NCBI GenBank assembly: GCA_964388485.1
Contig: CAYMAS010000002.1
Location: forward strand, 93,370 to 157,369
Length of the DNA: 64,000 bases
DNA from: JBCDKH01 sp964388485
GTDB taxonomy: Bacteria; Planctomycetota; Phycisphaerae; Tepidisphaerales; Tepidisphaeraceae
Direction: 5' to 3'
This document shows, piece after piece, positions 28,218 through 36,682 of this stretch. The position numbers and the translations under genes are program-made. Each line of letters begins with the position of its first letter. The stretch's first letter is position 1. The notes beneath the pieces were generated by a model. The model searched no databases and had not been told where the DNA came from. It worked only from the letters and a program-made list of their open reading frames with translations.

Positions 28218-28494
28218 GGTGTCTCCTGCCGCTTCGGCGGCGAGTAGTGAAGACGCCCGTGGCGGCCGGATCGTGGCCCGGTGGCTGAAGGTCGACGTGA
28301 AGTAGAAACGCGGAAACGAGCGTTTTCCGCTGAATTGTGGCAGATTTGCCGCCCTAAGGCCGTTGCTGTCGTAGAGTTAACCCAGTTCCACGCACGAGGT
28401 TTACGCGCGAATACTGCCATGCTGCCTCCCCGCATGGCCAGGTCGGCTAGGTAGTACCTATGCCCCCGGGGGTGGCTGCTAGGGATCGAGCGGG
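28218..28494. other. Non-coding interval between helicase and zinc-ribbon genes
   Basis: 277 bp of lower GC than its surroundings with no convincing frame on either strand. It contains a short GCCGC...GCGGC hairpin near 28230-28245 close to the zinc-ribbon start. It is the largest gene-free stretch in the element and a reasonable place for a late-gene promoter, but no clear -35/-10 pair was found. Confidence 0.4.
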
Positions 28495-29907
28495 TCACGC
28501 GGCCTCCCGTTGGTGAGGGTCGTCGAAGGTCGGGAGCGTGCCGCTGACAGGCTCGGCAGGCTCGCGGAAGCGCTGGCGTGGTGCGTCGAACTCAAGCGTC
28601 GCGAAGTCGCCCCGGACGCCATCGCGGGCCTTGGCAACGTGGATTTCCGCCAGCCCGTCGTGCTCGGCGGGATTGCTGCGGTAGTAGTCGCGGCGGAACG
28701 GGAACAGCACCACGTCTGCGTCCTGTTCGATTTGACCACTGTCCCTCAAGTCGCTCAGCTTCGGTGTTCTCTCGTCACGGGCGTCGGCCGCACGGTTGAG
28801 CTGAGCGACCTGGACCATCACTATTCCCAGGGACTTGGCGAGCCCCGTGAGGAACTTCGACACGCGGGTCATCTGCTCCGTGGCCGTGGTAGCATTGAGG
28901 TTGACGAGGCCGCTGTAGTCCACGACGACGAATCACACGCCGTCGCGGTGGACCGCCGACGAGACGGTCGCCGTGATCTGCTCGGGCGTCCGTGCGGTGT
29001 CGGACGCCCAGAGCTTGAGGTCGCGTAGCTCTTCGACCGCCCTGCCGAGTCGGGCGCGGTCGTCGGTGGTGATGGCGTCGCGACCACGGCGGAGACGGCC
29101 GGCACTGACGCCCGACCATGCCGCCAGTAGCTTGCGGGTCAGCAGCGTGCCGCGTTCCTCAAGTGACACGATGAGGGCGGGCACACCGGCGGTGGCCGCG
29201 TGCCACGCCAGCTGCCGGGCGAAGACGCTTTTGCCCATGCTCGGACGCCCACCGACGACGACGTTCTCTCCCAATTCAATGCCCCCGCCGAGCAGGTCGT
29301 CGAGCTCGGCAAACCCGGTGCCGACCATCGCCGGCCGTCGGCCGTTGTCGAGGTCATCGAGCAGGTCGGCGGCGATGTCGACGACGAGGCGGGACCGGCC
29401 GGTGGTGGTGCGTTTTTCGGCGGCATCGGCCACACGCGATGCCAGCCGTTGCAGCAGGTCGGTGCCCGACTCGACTAGTCCGTCCTGGGCATCGCGTTGA
29501 GCGTCGGTGGCGATCTGGATGACCTGCCGGCGGGCGGCGCGGTCGGCCACGATTTCGGCGTACCGCTCGGCGTGCATCGCCGAGCCGACGCTGGCGAGCA
29601 CTTCGGTCAGGTAGATCGTTCCGCCGATCTCCTCCAGCACGTTCGCCCCCGCAAGTGACTCGCGGAGGAGCACGCTGTCGATCGGCTTGCCGCCTTCGTG
29701 AAGCCGGAGCAGGTGGTTGAACATGATCCGGTGATCATCGCTGAACAGGTCGATCGGGCGGACGATGTCCCGGACGCGCGCCCAGGTGGCGGCGACATCG
29801 GGGTCGTTGCCGAGCAGACAGAGCGAGCCGATCAACGCCATCTCGGCGTCGATCGAGTGAGGCGGCAGCTTGGCCGCAGGGTCGGTATTGGTGTCGGGCG
29901 GGAACAT
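28495..29907 (-). pseudogene. Replicative DNA helicase (DnaB type), interrupted by an in-frame TGA
   Basis: Two pieces in the same frame, 324 and about 145 residues, are separated only by a TGA at 28933-28935. The first has the DnaB N-terminal domain (PPHSIDAEMALIGSLCL) and Walker A (GGRPSMGKSVFARQLAWHAA). The second has the Walker B aspartate in VVVDYSGLV and the later KLSDLRDSGQIEQDADVV with YYRSNPAEHDGLAEIHVAKA. The stop falls just before the Walker B strand, so the upstream piece alone could not work. TGA is a normal stop in neighbouring genes, so recoding of the whole element is not supported. It may be a real nonsense mutation or a base-call error. It is downstream of the replication initiator. 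Confidence 0.85.
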
Positions 29908-29946
29908 GTTGGAGGTGGTGGAGGTCGGCAGGAAGGCGAGGGCGGG

Positions 29947-30852
29947 CTACTGCGGGCCGCGCGGGCCGGCCCGTTGGACGCGGGCCAAGGCGGCACGTCG
30001 TCGCTCGTCGGGTGGTGGTTCGGCGGCGACGGGAAAGGTTGCGGTCGAGCTGCCGCCGCGGTTCTGATGGCGTTCCATCCAGTTGCGGAGGAACTTCGGC
30101 ATGCCATTAGCAGTTTTCCGCTTGGTCGGGTTGTCGATGCACCAGCCGCGGGCCTTCTTGGCCTCGGCCGGCACGTCGACGCCGGGGAACTCCTCGGCCA
30201 GCCGGTCGACGTGCGATCGCACCAGCGGCCAGTCGGGCTTGCCTTTGCCGACGACCGGGATCGTCAGCAGGACCGGATCGTCGGGTTCATCAGGCTCGGC
30301 CGAATCTGGCGAAGCACCAGCCGCCGTCACCGGCTCGCGAGCGTCGGCGTCAGCCGACGACTCCGAGCTTTTCGCAGATGGGTGTTCCTCTGGGAGTTCT
30401 CTGGTAGTTCTGGGGGGTACATACGACCCGGGTTTCCGGGCGGAATCTACCCGGGTTTCTTGCTCAATTTGACCCGGGTTTCCTGTGCCCGGGCGGGATG
30501 TACCCGGGTTAGATGTACCCGGGTCAGATGTGCCCCTGTTTGGCAGTCGAGCGGGGGCGGCTTTGAGGGTCCGGCGGGACGTGTTGCAGCGTCCGCCGCC
30601 GACGTGGTCGGTCGTCAGCAAATTGGCCTCTTCGAGCTCCCGCAGAGCCCGGCGGACGCGCCGCTCGTCAGTCTGCAGCTCGTTGGCGAGCCGGGCCGTC
30701 GAGGGCCAGCAGGCACCGGTCTGGAGGTCGGCGTAGCTGAGCAACAGAATGCCGACGCGGTAGGCCATGACGCCAAGCCCGGGTGTGGTGGCGACGGCGC
30801 GTAGGCGACCGACGTGTTGCTGCAACGTGTTGTTGACGGCAGGCTCGGCCAT
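29947..30852 (-). CDS. Helix-turn-helix replication initiator-like protein
   Basis: 301 residues. The N-terminus holds a winged-helix type domain (ACWPSTARLANELQTDERRV, RALRELEEANLLTT). A linker of Gly-Thr-Ser-Pro repeats (about 107-125) follows, then a C-terminal helical domain (PLVRSHVDRLAEEFPGVDVP, NGMPKFLRNWMERHQNR). This layout, with dnaB as the next gene, matches phage replication initiators/helicase loaders. The linker DNA carries six near-palindromic ACCCGGGT repeats. The ATG overlaps the upstream stop by one base (TAATG). Function is inferred from domains and gene order. Confidence 0.7.
   Translation of the reverse strand: MAEPAVNNTLQQHVGRLRAVATTPGLGVMAYRVGILLLSYADLQTGACWPSTARLANELQTDERRVRRALRELEEANLLTTDHVGGGRCNTSRRTLKAAPARLPNRGTSDPGTSNPGTSRPGTGNPGQIEQETRVDSARKPGSYVPPRTTRELPEEHPSAKSSESSADADAREPVTAAGASPDSAEPDEPDDPVLLTIPVVGKGKPDWPLVRSHVDRLAEEFPGVDVPAEAKKARGWCIDNPTKRKTANGMPKFLRNWMERHQNRGGSSTATFPVAAEPPPDERRRAALARVQRAGPRGPQ
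30426..30524. repeat. Iteron-like ACCCGGGT array inside the initiator gene, putative origin
   Basis: ACCCGGGT at 30426, 30449, 30472, 30502 and 30517, plus the variant GCCCGGGC at 30487. Centre-to-centre spacing is 23, 23, 15, 15 and 15 bp. The first three copies share the longer minus-strand core GAAACCCGGGT and fall in three different reading frames, so selection is on DNA rather than peptide. Phage lambda keeps its origin iterons inside gene O in the same way. Confidence 0.65.
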
Positions 30853-31094
30853 TAGGCCGCCCCCTGACTAGGCAGGACGTGGACGATGCAACGGTCGTTG
30901 TCGACGACAAGACGCAGTGGCACATCCTGCCGTGCGAGCGTCGAGATGATGTTGCGGAGCGTCATCGACCGCACGCCGAAGGTGCGACCATCGCGGATCG
31001 CTCGAAGCAGATCCATCGCCATGCCGAGTTGCGATTCGGGCAGATCGGCAAGCGCAAAAGGGTTGATTTTCTGATGATTTTGGACTATCTTCAT
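30852..31094 (-). CDS. Hypothetical small element protein
   Basis: 80 residues starting MKIVQNHQKINPFALADLPE and containing LLRAIRDGRTFGVRSMTLRN and a C-terminal beta-like VVDNDRCIVHVLP. The ATG at 31094 follows GAGGAACG. Its stop overlaps the initiator start (TAATG), which implies coupling with replication. No family recognised; a regulatory role is possible. Confidence 0.55.
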   Translation of the reverse strand: MKIVQNHQKINPFALADLPESQLGMAMDLLRAIRDGRTFGVRSMTLRNIISTLARQDVPLRLVVDNDRCIVHVLPSQGAA

Positions 31095-31188
31095 CGTTCC
31101 TCGTCGCTCGGGGAGTTGTCGGGCGGGTTCGAGCCGTCCGATACAAGAACTGCCCCCGCGGCTTCGGTCGCGGGGGCGTTTCAATTGG

Positions 31189-31425
31189 TCACGCGGCTGA
31201 GGCCGGCTTCTGCATCCGCTCGGCGCGAAATGCGAGAACATCTTTCAGAATGTAGCGGACCGTCCGTCCGATCCTGAAGCATGGCGGCAGCTCGCCGCTG
31301 CGCGTGGTCCGCCTCCACTTGATGGTGCTGGGGTGGAGGCCGAGGATCGCGCCAACGATGTCGTCGCCGACGGCAGCTTCGGGGTCCGACGGAATGACGA
31401 TGTCCGGGTTGGGCTTGGTGGGCAT
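31189..31425 (-). CDS. Excisionase/AlpA-like helix-turn-helix protein
   Basis: 78 residues starting MPTKPNPDIVIPSDPEAAVG. The segment GDDIVGAILGLHPSTIKWRR followed by LPPCFRIGRTVRYILKDVLA is the winged-helix pattern of MerR-like excisionases and AlpA regulators. Such proteins bind next to att sites to promote excision or control early genes. The chosen ATG at 31425 removes a long unrelated upstream extension in the same frame. Confidence 0.7.
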   Translation of the reverse strand: MPTKPNPDIVIPSDPEAAVGDDIVGAILGLHPSTIKWRRTTRSGELPPCFRIGRTVRYILKDVLAFRAERMQKPASAA

Positions 31426-31559
31426 GCGGCAATCATGCGGTTCAGAGTCAGCATGAGGCCGATTTTGCGCAGAGTGCGCAACTGCGCATTGCAGTTGCGA
31501 CAGACAGGCTTTGATGATATGCCTCTGGTGCGCACGAAGATTGCGCATCGACTGCGCAC

Positions 31560-32465
31560 TTACCTGTACCAGTTCGGGCGCTTTTCCTTGAGGACTCTTC
31601 GGATAGCAATCACGTCGAAGACCTCTTCCTGATCTTCCGTCACGAACTTGCATCCAACGAACAGTGGCTGGTTGCGATCGATGAACGAGCGTGCCCCACT
31701 CACATGACCTGGTGCGGCGAGACGAGCGGCCTCGTAGAGGCTCTTGGCCGTGCTTGCTCCCGCGAGGTTCTGTTGTTCTTCTTCCGCGGCGTCCAATTCG
31801 AGCACTTCGCGGATCGCAGCCGAAGTCGCCGCTTTGGCGTCTGCGACATAGATCATGGCAGCACCGTCGTTCGCCGCTTGTCGCAGGACGTGAAGTAACT
31901 TCGCGTGATCCGAGGGATCGTGATTGTGGTAGTACGAACGGTTGAAGTCCCCGACCCTCACCACGCCCACGGGAGTAAAGCCGGCGCAGGCGGCCGCTGG
32001 GTCGCCGAGCGGGTCTAGCTCCACAAAGAGCGGGTGCCTGACGCAGTGAAATGTCTTGACGAGCGGCGTCAGCGCCGTAATCAAGGCGAACGCGATCACC
32101 GGCATCCCCTCGTCGATGTCGAAGTCGTCCGCGTATCTTGGTAGATGCTCGACGGCCGGGTGGTCCAGCATTGCCAGCCAACGGCTGGCAGCCTTGCAAG
32201 TCGCATCGAGGGCATCTACGCCGACTCCCGAAGTCGACCAAACGAAGCTGCGAGGGCCGTGGTACTCGCTGCTGTCGTCTACCTGGCGTTCCATTACCGC
32301 CAACCGCTCTTCGATGAGGTTGCTCACCACGCACTTCTCGTGCTCTTCCTCGGGCCGTAGCACTTGACACGCCTCCACACGTGGGGCTGATACTGAGTCG
32401 AGCGCGTCCGCGAGCTTCGCAAGCTCTCTCATCACCGCGTCGCGCGGTTGTCGATCGTCCGTCAT
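31560..32465 (-). CDS. Unknown element protein (301 residues)
   Basis: Starts MTDDRQPRDAVMRELAKLAD at 32465 with GGAAAC upstream, a good ribosome site. No known domain recognised. Stretches such as PVIAFALITALTPLVKTFHC look like a buried helix, and ADAKAATSAAIREVLELDAA is helical. The ending FVGCKFVTEDQEEVFDVIAI looks beta-rich. It lies between the excisionase-like gene and a two-gene unit of unknown function, in the region where temperate elements often carry accessory or defence cargo. Confidence 0.65.
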   Translation of the reverse strand: MTDDRQPRDAVMRELAKLADALDSVSAPRVEACQVLRPEEEHEKCVVSNLIEERLAVMERQVDDSSEYHGPRSFVWSTSGVGVDALDATCKAASRWLAMLDHPAVEHLPRYADDFDIDEGMPVIAFALITALTPLVKTFHCVRHPLFVELDPLGDPAAACAGFTPVGVVRVGDFNRSYYHNHDPSDHAKLLHVLRQAANDGAAMIYVADAKAATSAAIREVLELDAAEEEQQNLAGASTAKSLYEAARLAAPGHVSGARSFIDRNQPLFVGCKFVTEDQEEVFDVIAIRRVLKEKRPNWYR

Positions 32466-32652
32466 GTTCGTTTCCTGTGTGCTGGCCGGCGGGCCGAGCG
32501 TGGGCGACGGGAAACGGTCGTCGCAGACACGCTCGGCCGCGGGCATGATCAGTGCCCTCGCCGACTGGTTCTGTTGTGTTGTTCATCATCGCGTGATCTC
32601 CGCGGATGTGAAGCGACGCCCGGCGTGGTGACACCGGCCGCCGCGAGATTCG

Positions 32653-32859
32653 TCACGCGTCGCTGCCGAGCAACAGCAGTAGTTGGCCGGTGCCCGGCTC
32701 GACGTCGAACAGGGCCAAGTCGCGTCGGACGCGGATCGCGTGACGCGCGACACGTTCTCCACGCTTCGAGCCCTGCCCCTGCGGCGGGTCGGGCTCGAGC
32801 TGGCGGTCAGCCGAGTCGCTGTCGTCGCGGCTGGCGGTTCGGTCGATGGTGCGGATCAT
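32653..32859 (-). CDS. Hypothetical small protein
   Basis: 68 residues starting MIRTIDRTASRDDSDSADRQ and ending with a Leu-rich stretch (GTGQLLLLLGSDA). The ATG overlaps the stop of the upstream 277-residue gene by 4 bp, the main reason to accept it. No domain. Confidence 0.45.
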   Translation of the reverse strand: MIRTIDRTASRDDSDSADRQLEPDPPQGQGSKRGERVARHAIRVRRDLALFDVEPGTGQLLLLLGSDA

Positions 32860-33689
32860 GGCTGCACCGCCTTCGCTTCAGCGTCGACCGCGACTGTGGC
32901 GGCCGTGTCGTGAGCAGCCATCACGTCTGACGCCAGGGCGTCGAGTGCATTCCCCAGATCGTCCCAGTCCAGTCGCGCCAACTTCGACGGTCTCGGCGCA
33001 ACATCCGGGACGGCGTCACGCAGGCGGTCGAACATCGCCACGACTCGCAAGTGCTGCCGGTACATGTTGCGCGTGTAGGCGAGCACCGCGTCAGCGTCCC
33101 GCGGGTCCGGCAGCGGCGGCAGGGGCTGCTCGGTGTTGTCGGGCTTGGGCGGATTTGGCTCAGGTGATGGCTCGGATGGTGACCCCGCCTCCGTCGCGGA
33201 ACCATCCGCCAGCGTGTAGTCCGCTTGCATCAGCAGGTCGCGGGCCATGACGAGCAGCGTTTCAGGTGACGGTCGCCCGGCGTGCTGCGGAATGTTCGCC
33301 TCGCGCAGGGGATCGCCGCAGATCAACCTTTTGACGTCTAGCGCAGCTCGCAGCAGCGACACGGCAACCTGCACGCAAAGCTCGCGATAGACGTCGGCAC
33401 GGTCAGCGAACGGCCCGTTCAGCACGTTGAAGCCGACCGGCGGTGACGCAATGACTTCGACATCGACAAGCGTCGTATGGATCCGCTCGTCCTTGTCGCC
33501 CCATAGGGAGTCGCCGAGGGCGTGGCTGTACAACACGGCGTGGCCGTCAACGGTGGTGACAACACCTGCGCTGGTGTCGTTATGGTCGATGACGACGTCG
33601 CCGACGCGTGGTTTGACGTTGCCGGGACGGTTTAGGGTGAAGCGGGTGGCCGGACTTACGTCCTTGACCGGCGGGGGTGCCGATGGCAT
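32856..33689 (-). CDS. Unknown element protein (277 residues)
   Basis: Starts MPSAPPPVKDVSPATRFTLN at 33689 with AGGAGACC upstream. Residues about 25-80 look like a small beta domain (VGDVVIDHNDTSAGVVTTVD), then helices (CVQVAVSLLRAALDVKRLIC), a Pro-rich linker around 165-190, and a C-terminal helical part. It is the first gene of the minus-strand run facing the XRE regulator, so its promoter is probably in 33690-33832. Function unknown. Confidence 0.65.
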   Translation of the reverse strand: MPSAPPPVKDVSPATRFTLNRPGNVKPRVGDVVIDHNDTSAGVVTTVDGHAVLYSHALGDSLWGDKDERIHTTLVDVEVIASPPVGFNVLNGPFADRADVYRELCVQVAVSLLRAALDVKRLICGDPLREANIPQHAGRPSPETLLVMARDLLMQADYTLADGSATEAGSPSEPSPEPNPPKPDNTEQPLPPLPDPRDADAVLAYTRNMYRQHLRVVAMFDRLRDAVPDVAPRPSKLARLDWDDLGNALDALASDVMAAHDTAATVAVDAEAKAVQP

Positions 33690-33832
33690 GATGGTCTCCT
33701 GACGGGCCGCTGAAATCTGCCAGGATTGAGCAGCGGCCTTGGATGGATCCGACGCCCACCACATCGGTGGGCGTTCTTCGTTGACGTTATTGGCCTGCCG
33801 CAGTCTCGTCAAGTGACTACAATCGGGCGAAC

Positions 33833-34087
33833 ATGGTGGCGAAACTTCATGACATGCCGATGCTGTCCGATGTGCCGGTCAATCATGCCGAGATTCGCAG
33901 ACTGCGTGAAGCCGCAGGATGGTCAATCGAGGTAGCGGCCAACCGGGCCGGGTTGAGTTGGCATGGCTGGCAGCAAGTCGAGTCAGGCCGACGGGCCGAC
34001 CCTTCCGTCTCCACCCTTCAGAAGATCGCCCGCGCCCTCGACGTCGGGCTCGATGACCTGGTGGCGGACGCGGAGGCCGGGAAGTGA
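33833..34087 (+). CDS. XRE-family helix-turn-helix regulator
   Basis: 84 residues with a complete HTH_3 domain: NHAEIRRLREAAGWSIEVAA, then GLSWHGWQQVESGRRADPSV and LQKIARALDVGLDDLV. It is transcribed divergently from the main minus-strand run, the usual place of a cI/Cro-like repressor. TACAAT at 33818-33823 is a possible -10 but no good -35 is seen. It overlaps the next gene by one base (TGATG). Confidence 0.85.
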   Translation: MVAKLHDMPMLSDVPVNHAEIRRLREAAGWSIEVAANRAGLSWHGWQQVESGRRADPSVSTLQKIARALDVGLDDLVADAEAGK

Positions 34088-34374
34088 TGACGCTCTTCGA
34101 GACGCTCCGCGACCGCCTGCACGACACGACGACGCCGAAGGGGCATGGTGTCCAGGTCGAGCAGGTCAACGAGAAGACGACGGCCGTGGTGCAGATCCTC
34201 CGTGTGCGTCGGTCCCGGAGACGGCGGGTGCTCTACCACGTCACCGATGACCGCGGCGTCATCGACATCACCCGGTGCAACGCGGACGGCAAGCCGCTGG
34301 GATGGACGCGGAGCTTCGATGACGCGGGCCGAGCGGTAGCGATGGTGGCAGAGCTCGTCAGGGAACGGCATTGA
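34087..34374 (+). CDS. Hypothetical protein coupled to the XRE regulator
   Basis: 95 residues starting MTLFETLRDRLHDTTTPKGH, very basic in the middle (RVRRSRRRRVLYHV) with a beta-like second half (GVIDITRCNADGKPLGWTRS). It starts at the A of the XRE stop codon, so the two are made together. Function unknown. Confidence 0.55.
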   Translation: MTLFETLRDRLHDTTTPKGHGVQVEQVNEKTTAVVQILRVRRSRRRRVLYHVTDDRGVIDITRCNADGKPLGWTRSFDDAGRAVAMVAELVRERH

Positions 34375-34482
34375 TTGTAGCGATGGCTACATTTTCGGCC
34401 GAGGCGTCTGAGGCTTCGACCGCCTCAAGTGACGGGTACACGTGAGCCGGCTGCAGTGGCCTTGAGCATCGGGTGCGTCTGG

Positions 34483-34920
34483 CTACGCCAGAAACAGGGC
34501 CGGGCTGACGTTGAACCGCTCGGCGAGCTTCAGGGCGTGGGCCTTGCTCGGCTCACGCTCGCCACGCATCAGCTTGCTGCCGAGACTGCGGTTGCCCAGC
34601 AGGTTGCCGATGTCGCTGGCGGTAAGCCCGTGGCGCTCCGCCAGGTCCGCCAGGTGCTCGGCCGGCGTCGCCTTCGAATCCAGTCCTGGGTAGCGGCCCC
34701 GCTCGTACCGTTCGATCAGGTCGCTCAGCACGTCGAGGTAGTCGGCCTCGCCGTCGGACAGGGCATCTTCGCCCCGCACCGCCAGCCGGCCCGCAACGGC
34801 GTTGGCTTCGGTGAGCTGCTCGTCGTCGCGGATCGGCTTGAGCGGGAACGCCATGACGAGCGACAGGTAGTCGTCGGCGACGGCTTTGCTCTTCTTCGGC
34901 TTCGTGGTGGTCGTGGGCAT
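34483..34920 (-). CDS. higA: HigA-type antitoxin
   Basis: 145 residues. The C-terminal HTH is HLADLAERHGLTASDIGNLL followed by GSKLMRGEREPSKAHALKLA, the form seen in HigA antitoxins of HigBA systems. The N-terminal half is an extended toxin-binding region. The start is 4 bp after the HigB stop, with AGGAG in the end of higB. As in other HigBA pairs the toxin gene comes first. It should neutralise HigB and repress the operon. Confidence 0.85.
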   Translation of the reverse strand: MPTTTTKPKKSKAVADDYLSLVMAFPLKPIRDDEQLTEANAVAGRLAVRGEDALSDGEADYLDVLSDLIERYERGRYPGLDSKATPAEHLADLAERHGLTASDIGNLLGNRSLGSKLMRGEREPSKAHALKLAERFNVSPALFLA

Positions 34921-34924
34921 GGGT

Positions 34925-35242
34925 CTAGCTCCTGTCCTTCCAGTCGTTCTTGTCGTACTCGGCGTGCGACAGCAGCTCGCGGACGTAGACGCGGCCGCCC
35001 CGGTAGTGAATCGCCACGATGAGGCGGTAGCTGTTGCCCGCGAGGTTGAAGACCGTCACGACGTTGCCGTTGTTGGTCCGCACCTCGTCGGCGTGCGGGT
35101 AGGTCCGGCGGGTGTCGGCCAGACTCTTCCATTCGACACCCTCGACCTGCTCGATCCACCGGCGGACCGGCTTGCGAGCCCGCGGCTTCCGCCTTACCGC
35201 CTCGTCGAGAGCTTGCTTCGTGATGATCCGCACTGCGTACAT
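34925..35242 (-). CDS. higB: HigB-family mRNA interferase toxin
   Basis: About 102-105 residues with the HigB pattern: RIITKQALDEAVRRKPRARK, WKSLADTRRTYPHADEV, VFNLAGNSYRLIVAIHYRGG and the end VYVRELLSHAEYDKNDWKDR. HigB cleaves mRNA on the ribosome. The ATG at 35242 lies inside a palindrome and directly abuts the best -10 box, so translation may instead begin at the GTG codon 4 (35233), which matches the usual N-terminus. It pairs with higA 4 bp downstream. Confidence 0.88.
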   Translation of the reverse strand: MYAVRIITKQALDEAVRRKPRARKPVRRWIEQVEGVEWKSLADTRRTYPHADEVRTNNGNVVTVFNLAGNSYRLIVAIHYRGGRVYVRELLSHAEYDKNDWKDRS

Positions 35243-35251
35243 ACTGTACGC
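35235..35251 (-). promoter_or_regulatory. Operator-like palindrome over the higB start
   Basis: A 7-bp perfect inverted repeat GCGTACA/TGTACGC around a 3-bp centre. It overlaps the -10 box and the first ATG of higB, well placed for autorepression by the HigA HTH. Confidence 0.55.
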
Positions 35252-35271
35252 GGCATGAGGGCAACGTGCAA
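35243..35271 (-). promoter_or_regulatory. Putative higBA promoter
   Basis: On the minus strand, TTGCAC (35266-35271) and TACAGT (35243-35248) with a 17-bp spacer. The start point would fall near higB codons 2-4, which suggests a leaderless or nearly leaderless message. Confidence 0.5.
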
Positions 35272-35334
35272 CTGCAACCGAACCGGATAACGGCGGAGCC
35301 GCGCCACACTCGACAGCGGCCCGACTGACGCGTT

Positions 35335-36639
35335 CTAGCCCCTCGGCGGACTCTGACCCTTGCTGACGTCTGTTTCGTCGCTTAGATCGGCTGCATCGCG
35401 ACGCTTTTTCGACGAGTCGGGGTAGAACTCGCCCATCAGCTCCCGATGCACCGCGTCCAGGTGGGGCCGAAGCTGGTTCGCGTCGAGGCGGACGTAGTGC
35501 CGTTGGGTGACGTCGCCGCCCTTGCGGGCCTTGTGGTTCATGATCGCCTTCAGGACCGGCCCCGGGATCAGCGGAGCCGCGACGCTGGCGAAGGTCCGCC
35601 GCATGTCGTGGACGCTGTGCTCAATGCCGACCGTGGCGAGCTTCGCCAGCATGTACCGCAGCTCCACGACGTGCCCGCCCTTCTTGCCCGGCGACGGGAA
35701 GACGTGAGGCGAACGCCCTGCCGCTTCCTTGCGACGCTCGAGGATGGCCGCCACGGCTGGCGTCACCGGCAGTTTCAACGCCCGTTCGTTCTTCGTCTCG
35801 GCGATCGTGATGACTTCGTCCTTCACGGCCGACCACGGGAGCGACGATGCTTCGCCCCGCCGCAGGCCCGTCAGCAGGATGAAGGCCGCCAGGTCACAAT
35901 GCACCGCGTGGGCGGGTGGGACGTTGAGCCACCGCAGCCGCTCGACTTCCGCCCACCACGCCGGCAGTTGATCGGGCGGGATGACGTTGTCGCGTTCGTG
36001 ATCTTCGTACCAGTCGCCGGCGAGTGCGTCGACCGGGTTGCTGGGGATCCTGCCCCGCTTCAGGGCGAACCGGAACACGGCCCGCACGGGCCGCATGAGG
36101 GCGTTGGCGGTGGCTTCCCCGTTGGACTTACCGACCTTGCGATAGACGCGAACGACGTCGTCGCCGGTGATGCCCGCCAGCACCTTCGACTTCCACTTCG
36201 GGATGTGCCGATCGACGAGCCGTCGGTACTCCCGCTCCGTGCTGGGCTTGCGGCCACGGGTCCGCTTGCCGCCTTGCTTGCCGCCGAGATCGAGGTAGTC
36301 GGTGAAGGCGTCCTCGAACGTGTAGGCCGCAGCCGATGCTTCAGCCTGCCGCTGCCGTCGATCTGCCACCGGGTCACGCCCTGCCGCTATCTCGCCGACG
36401 GTGGCGCTGGCGAGCCTGCGGGCCTGCTCCACGCTCGTCTCCGGCCAGGCGGCGAGTCGCACCCGCTTCGGCTCGCCGTTGATCCGCCGACGGACGTACC
36501 ACGCACGCGAGCCACTGGGGGTGACTCGCAACATCAGCGGGGAGTCGAGGTCGTACACGGTGGTCCGTCCACCGGCCGGCGGCGTCGGCACGTCTCGCAC
36601 CCTGGCCTCTGTGAGTCTGATCCGTTCCTTCGCCGGCAT
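35335..36639 (-). CDS. int: Tyrosine integrase of the element
   Basis: 434 residues. The N-terminal DUF4102-type arm-binding domain (LTEARVRDVPTPPAGGRTTV, LMLRVTPSGSRAWYVRR) is followed by a core-binding domain and the catalytic domain. The catalytic domain has Arg in LLTGLRRGEASSL, HxxR in VHDMRRTFASVA, His in IMNHKARKGG and the Tyr nucleophile in TQRHYVRLDAN. This subfamily commonly uses tRNA 3' ends. It lies 190 bp inside the right attachment site with three arm-type repeats between. Confidence 0.95.
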   Translation of the reverse strand: MPAKERIRLTEARVRDVPTPPAGGRTTVYDLDSPLMLRVTPSGSRAWYVRRRINGEPKRVRLAAWPETSVEQARRLASATVGEIAAGRDPVADRRQRQAEASAAAYTFEDAFTDYLDLGGKQGGKRTRGRKPSTEREYRRLVDRHIPKWKSKVLAGITGDDVVRVYRKVGKSNGEATANALMRPVRAVFRFALKRGRIPSNPVDALAGDWYEDHERDNVIPPDQLPAWWAEVERLRWLNVPPAHAVHCDLAAFILLTGLRRGEASSLPWSAVKDEVITIAETKNERALKLPVTPAVAAILERRKEAAGRSPHVFPSPGKKGGHVVELRYMLAKLATVGIEHSVHDMRRTFASVAAPLIPGPVLKAIMNHKARKGGDVTQRHYVRLDANQLRPHLDAVHRELMGEFYPDSSKKRRDAADLSDETDVSKGQSPPRG

Positions 36640-36682
36640 GGTCGCCCCATCGTCAAGATCAGCGGGTTCTCGTCAACTTTCC

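Noticed and set aside
28157..28498. A 113-residue minus-strand frame over the gap before the zinc-ribbon gene
   Set aside because: It overlaps the zinc-ribbon gene in another frame, has Ser/Arg-rich random composition and no ribosome site or domain.
28495..29907. Alternative genetic code with TGA as sense, or an intein in dnaB
   Set aside because: Several genes of the element and host end in TGA at the expected place. There is no inserted protein between the two helicase pieces, only one stop codon.
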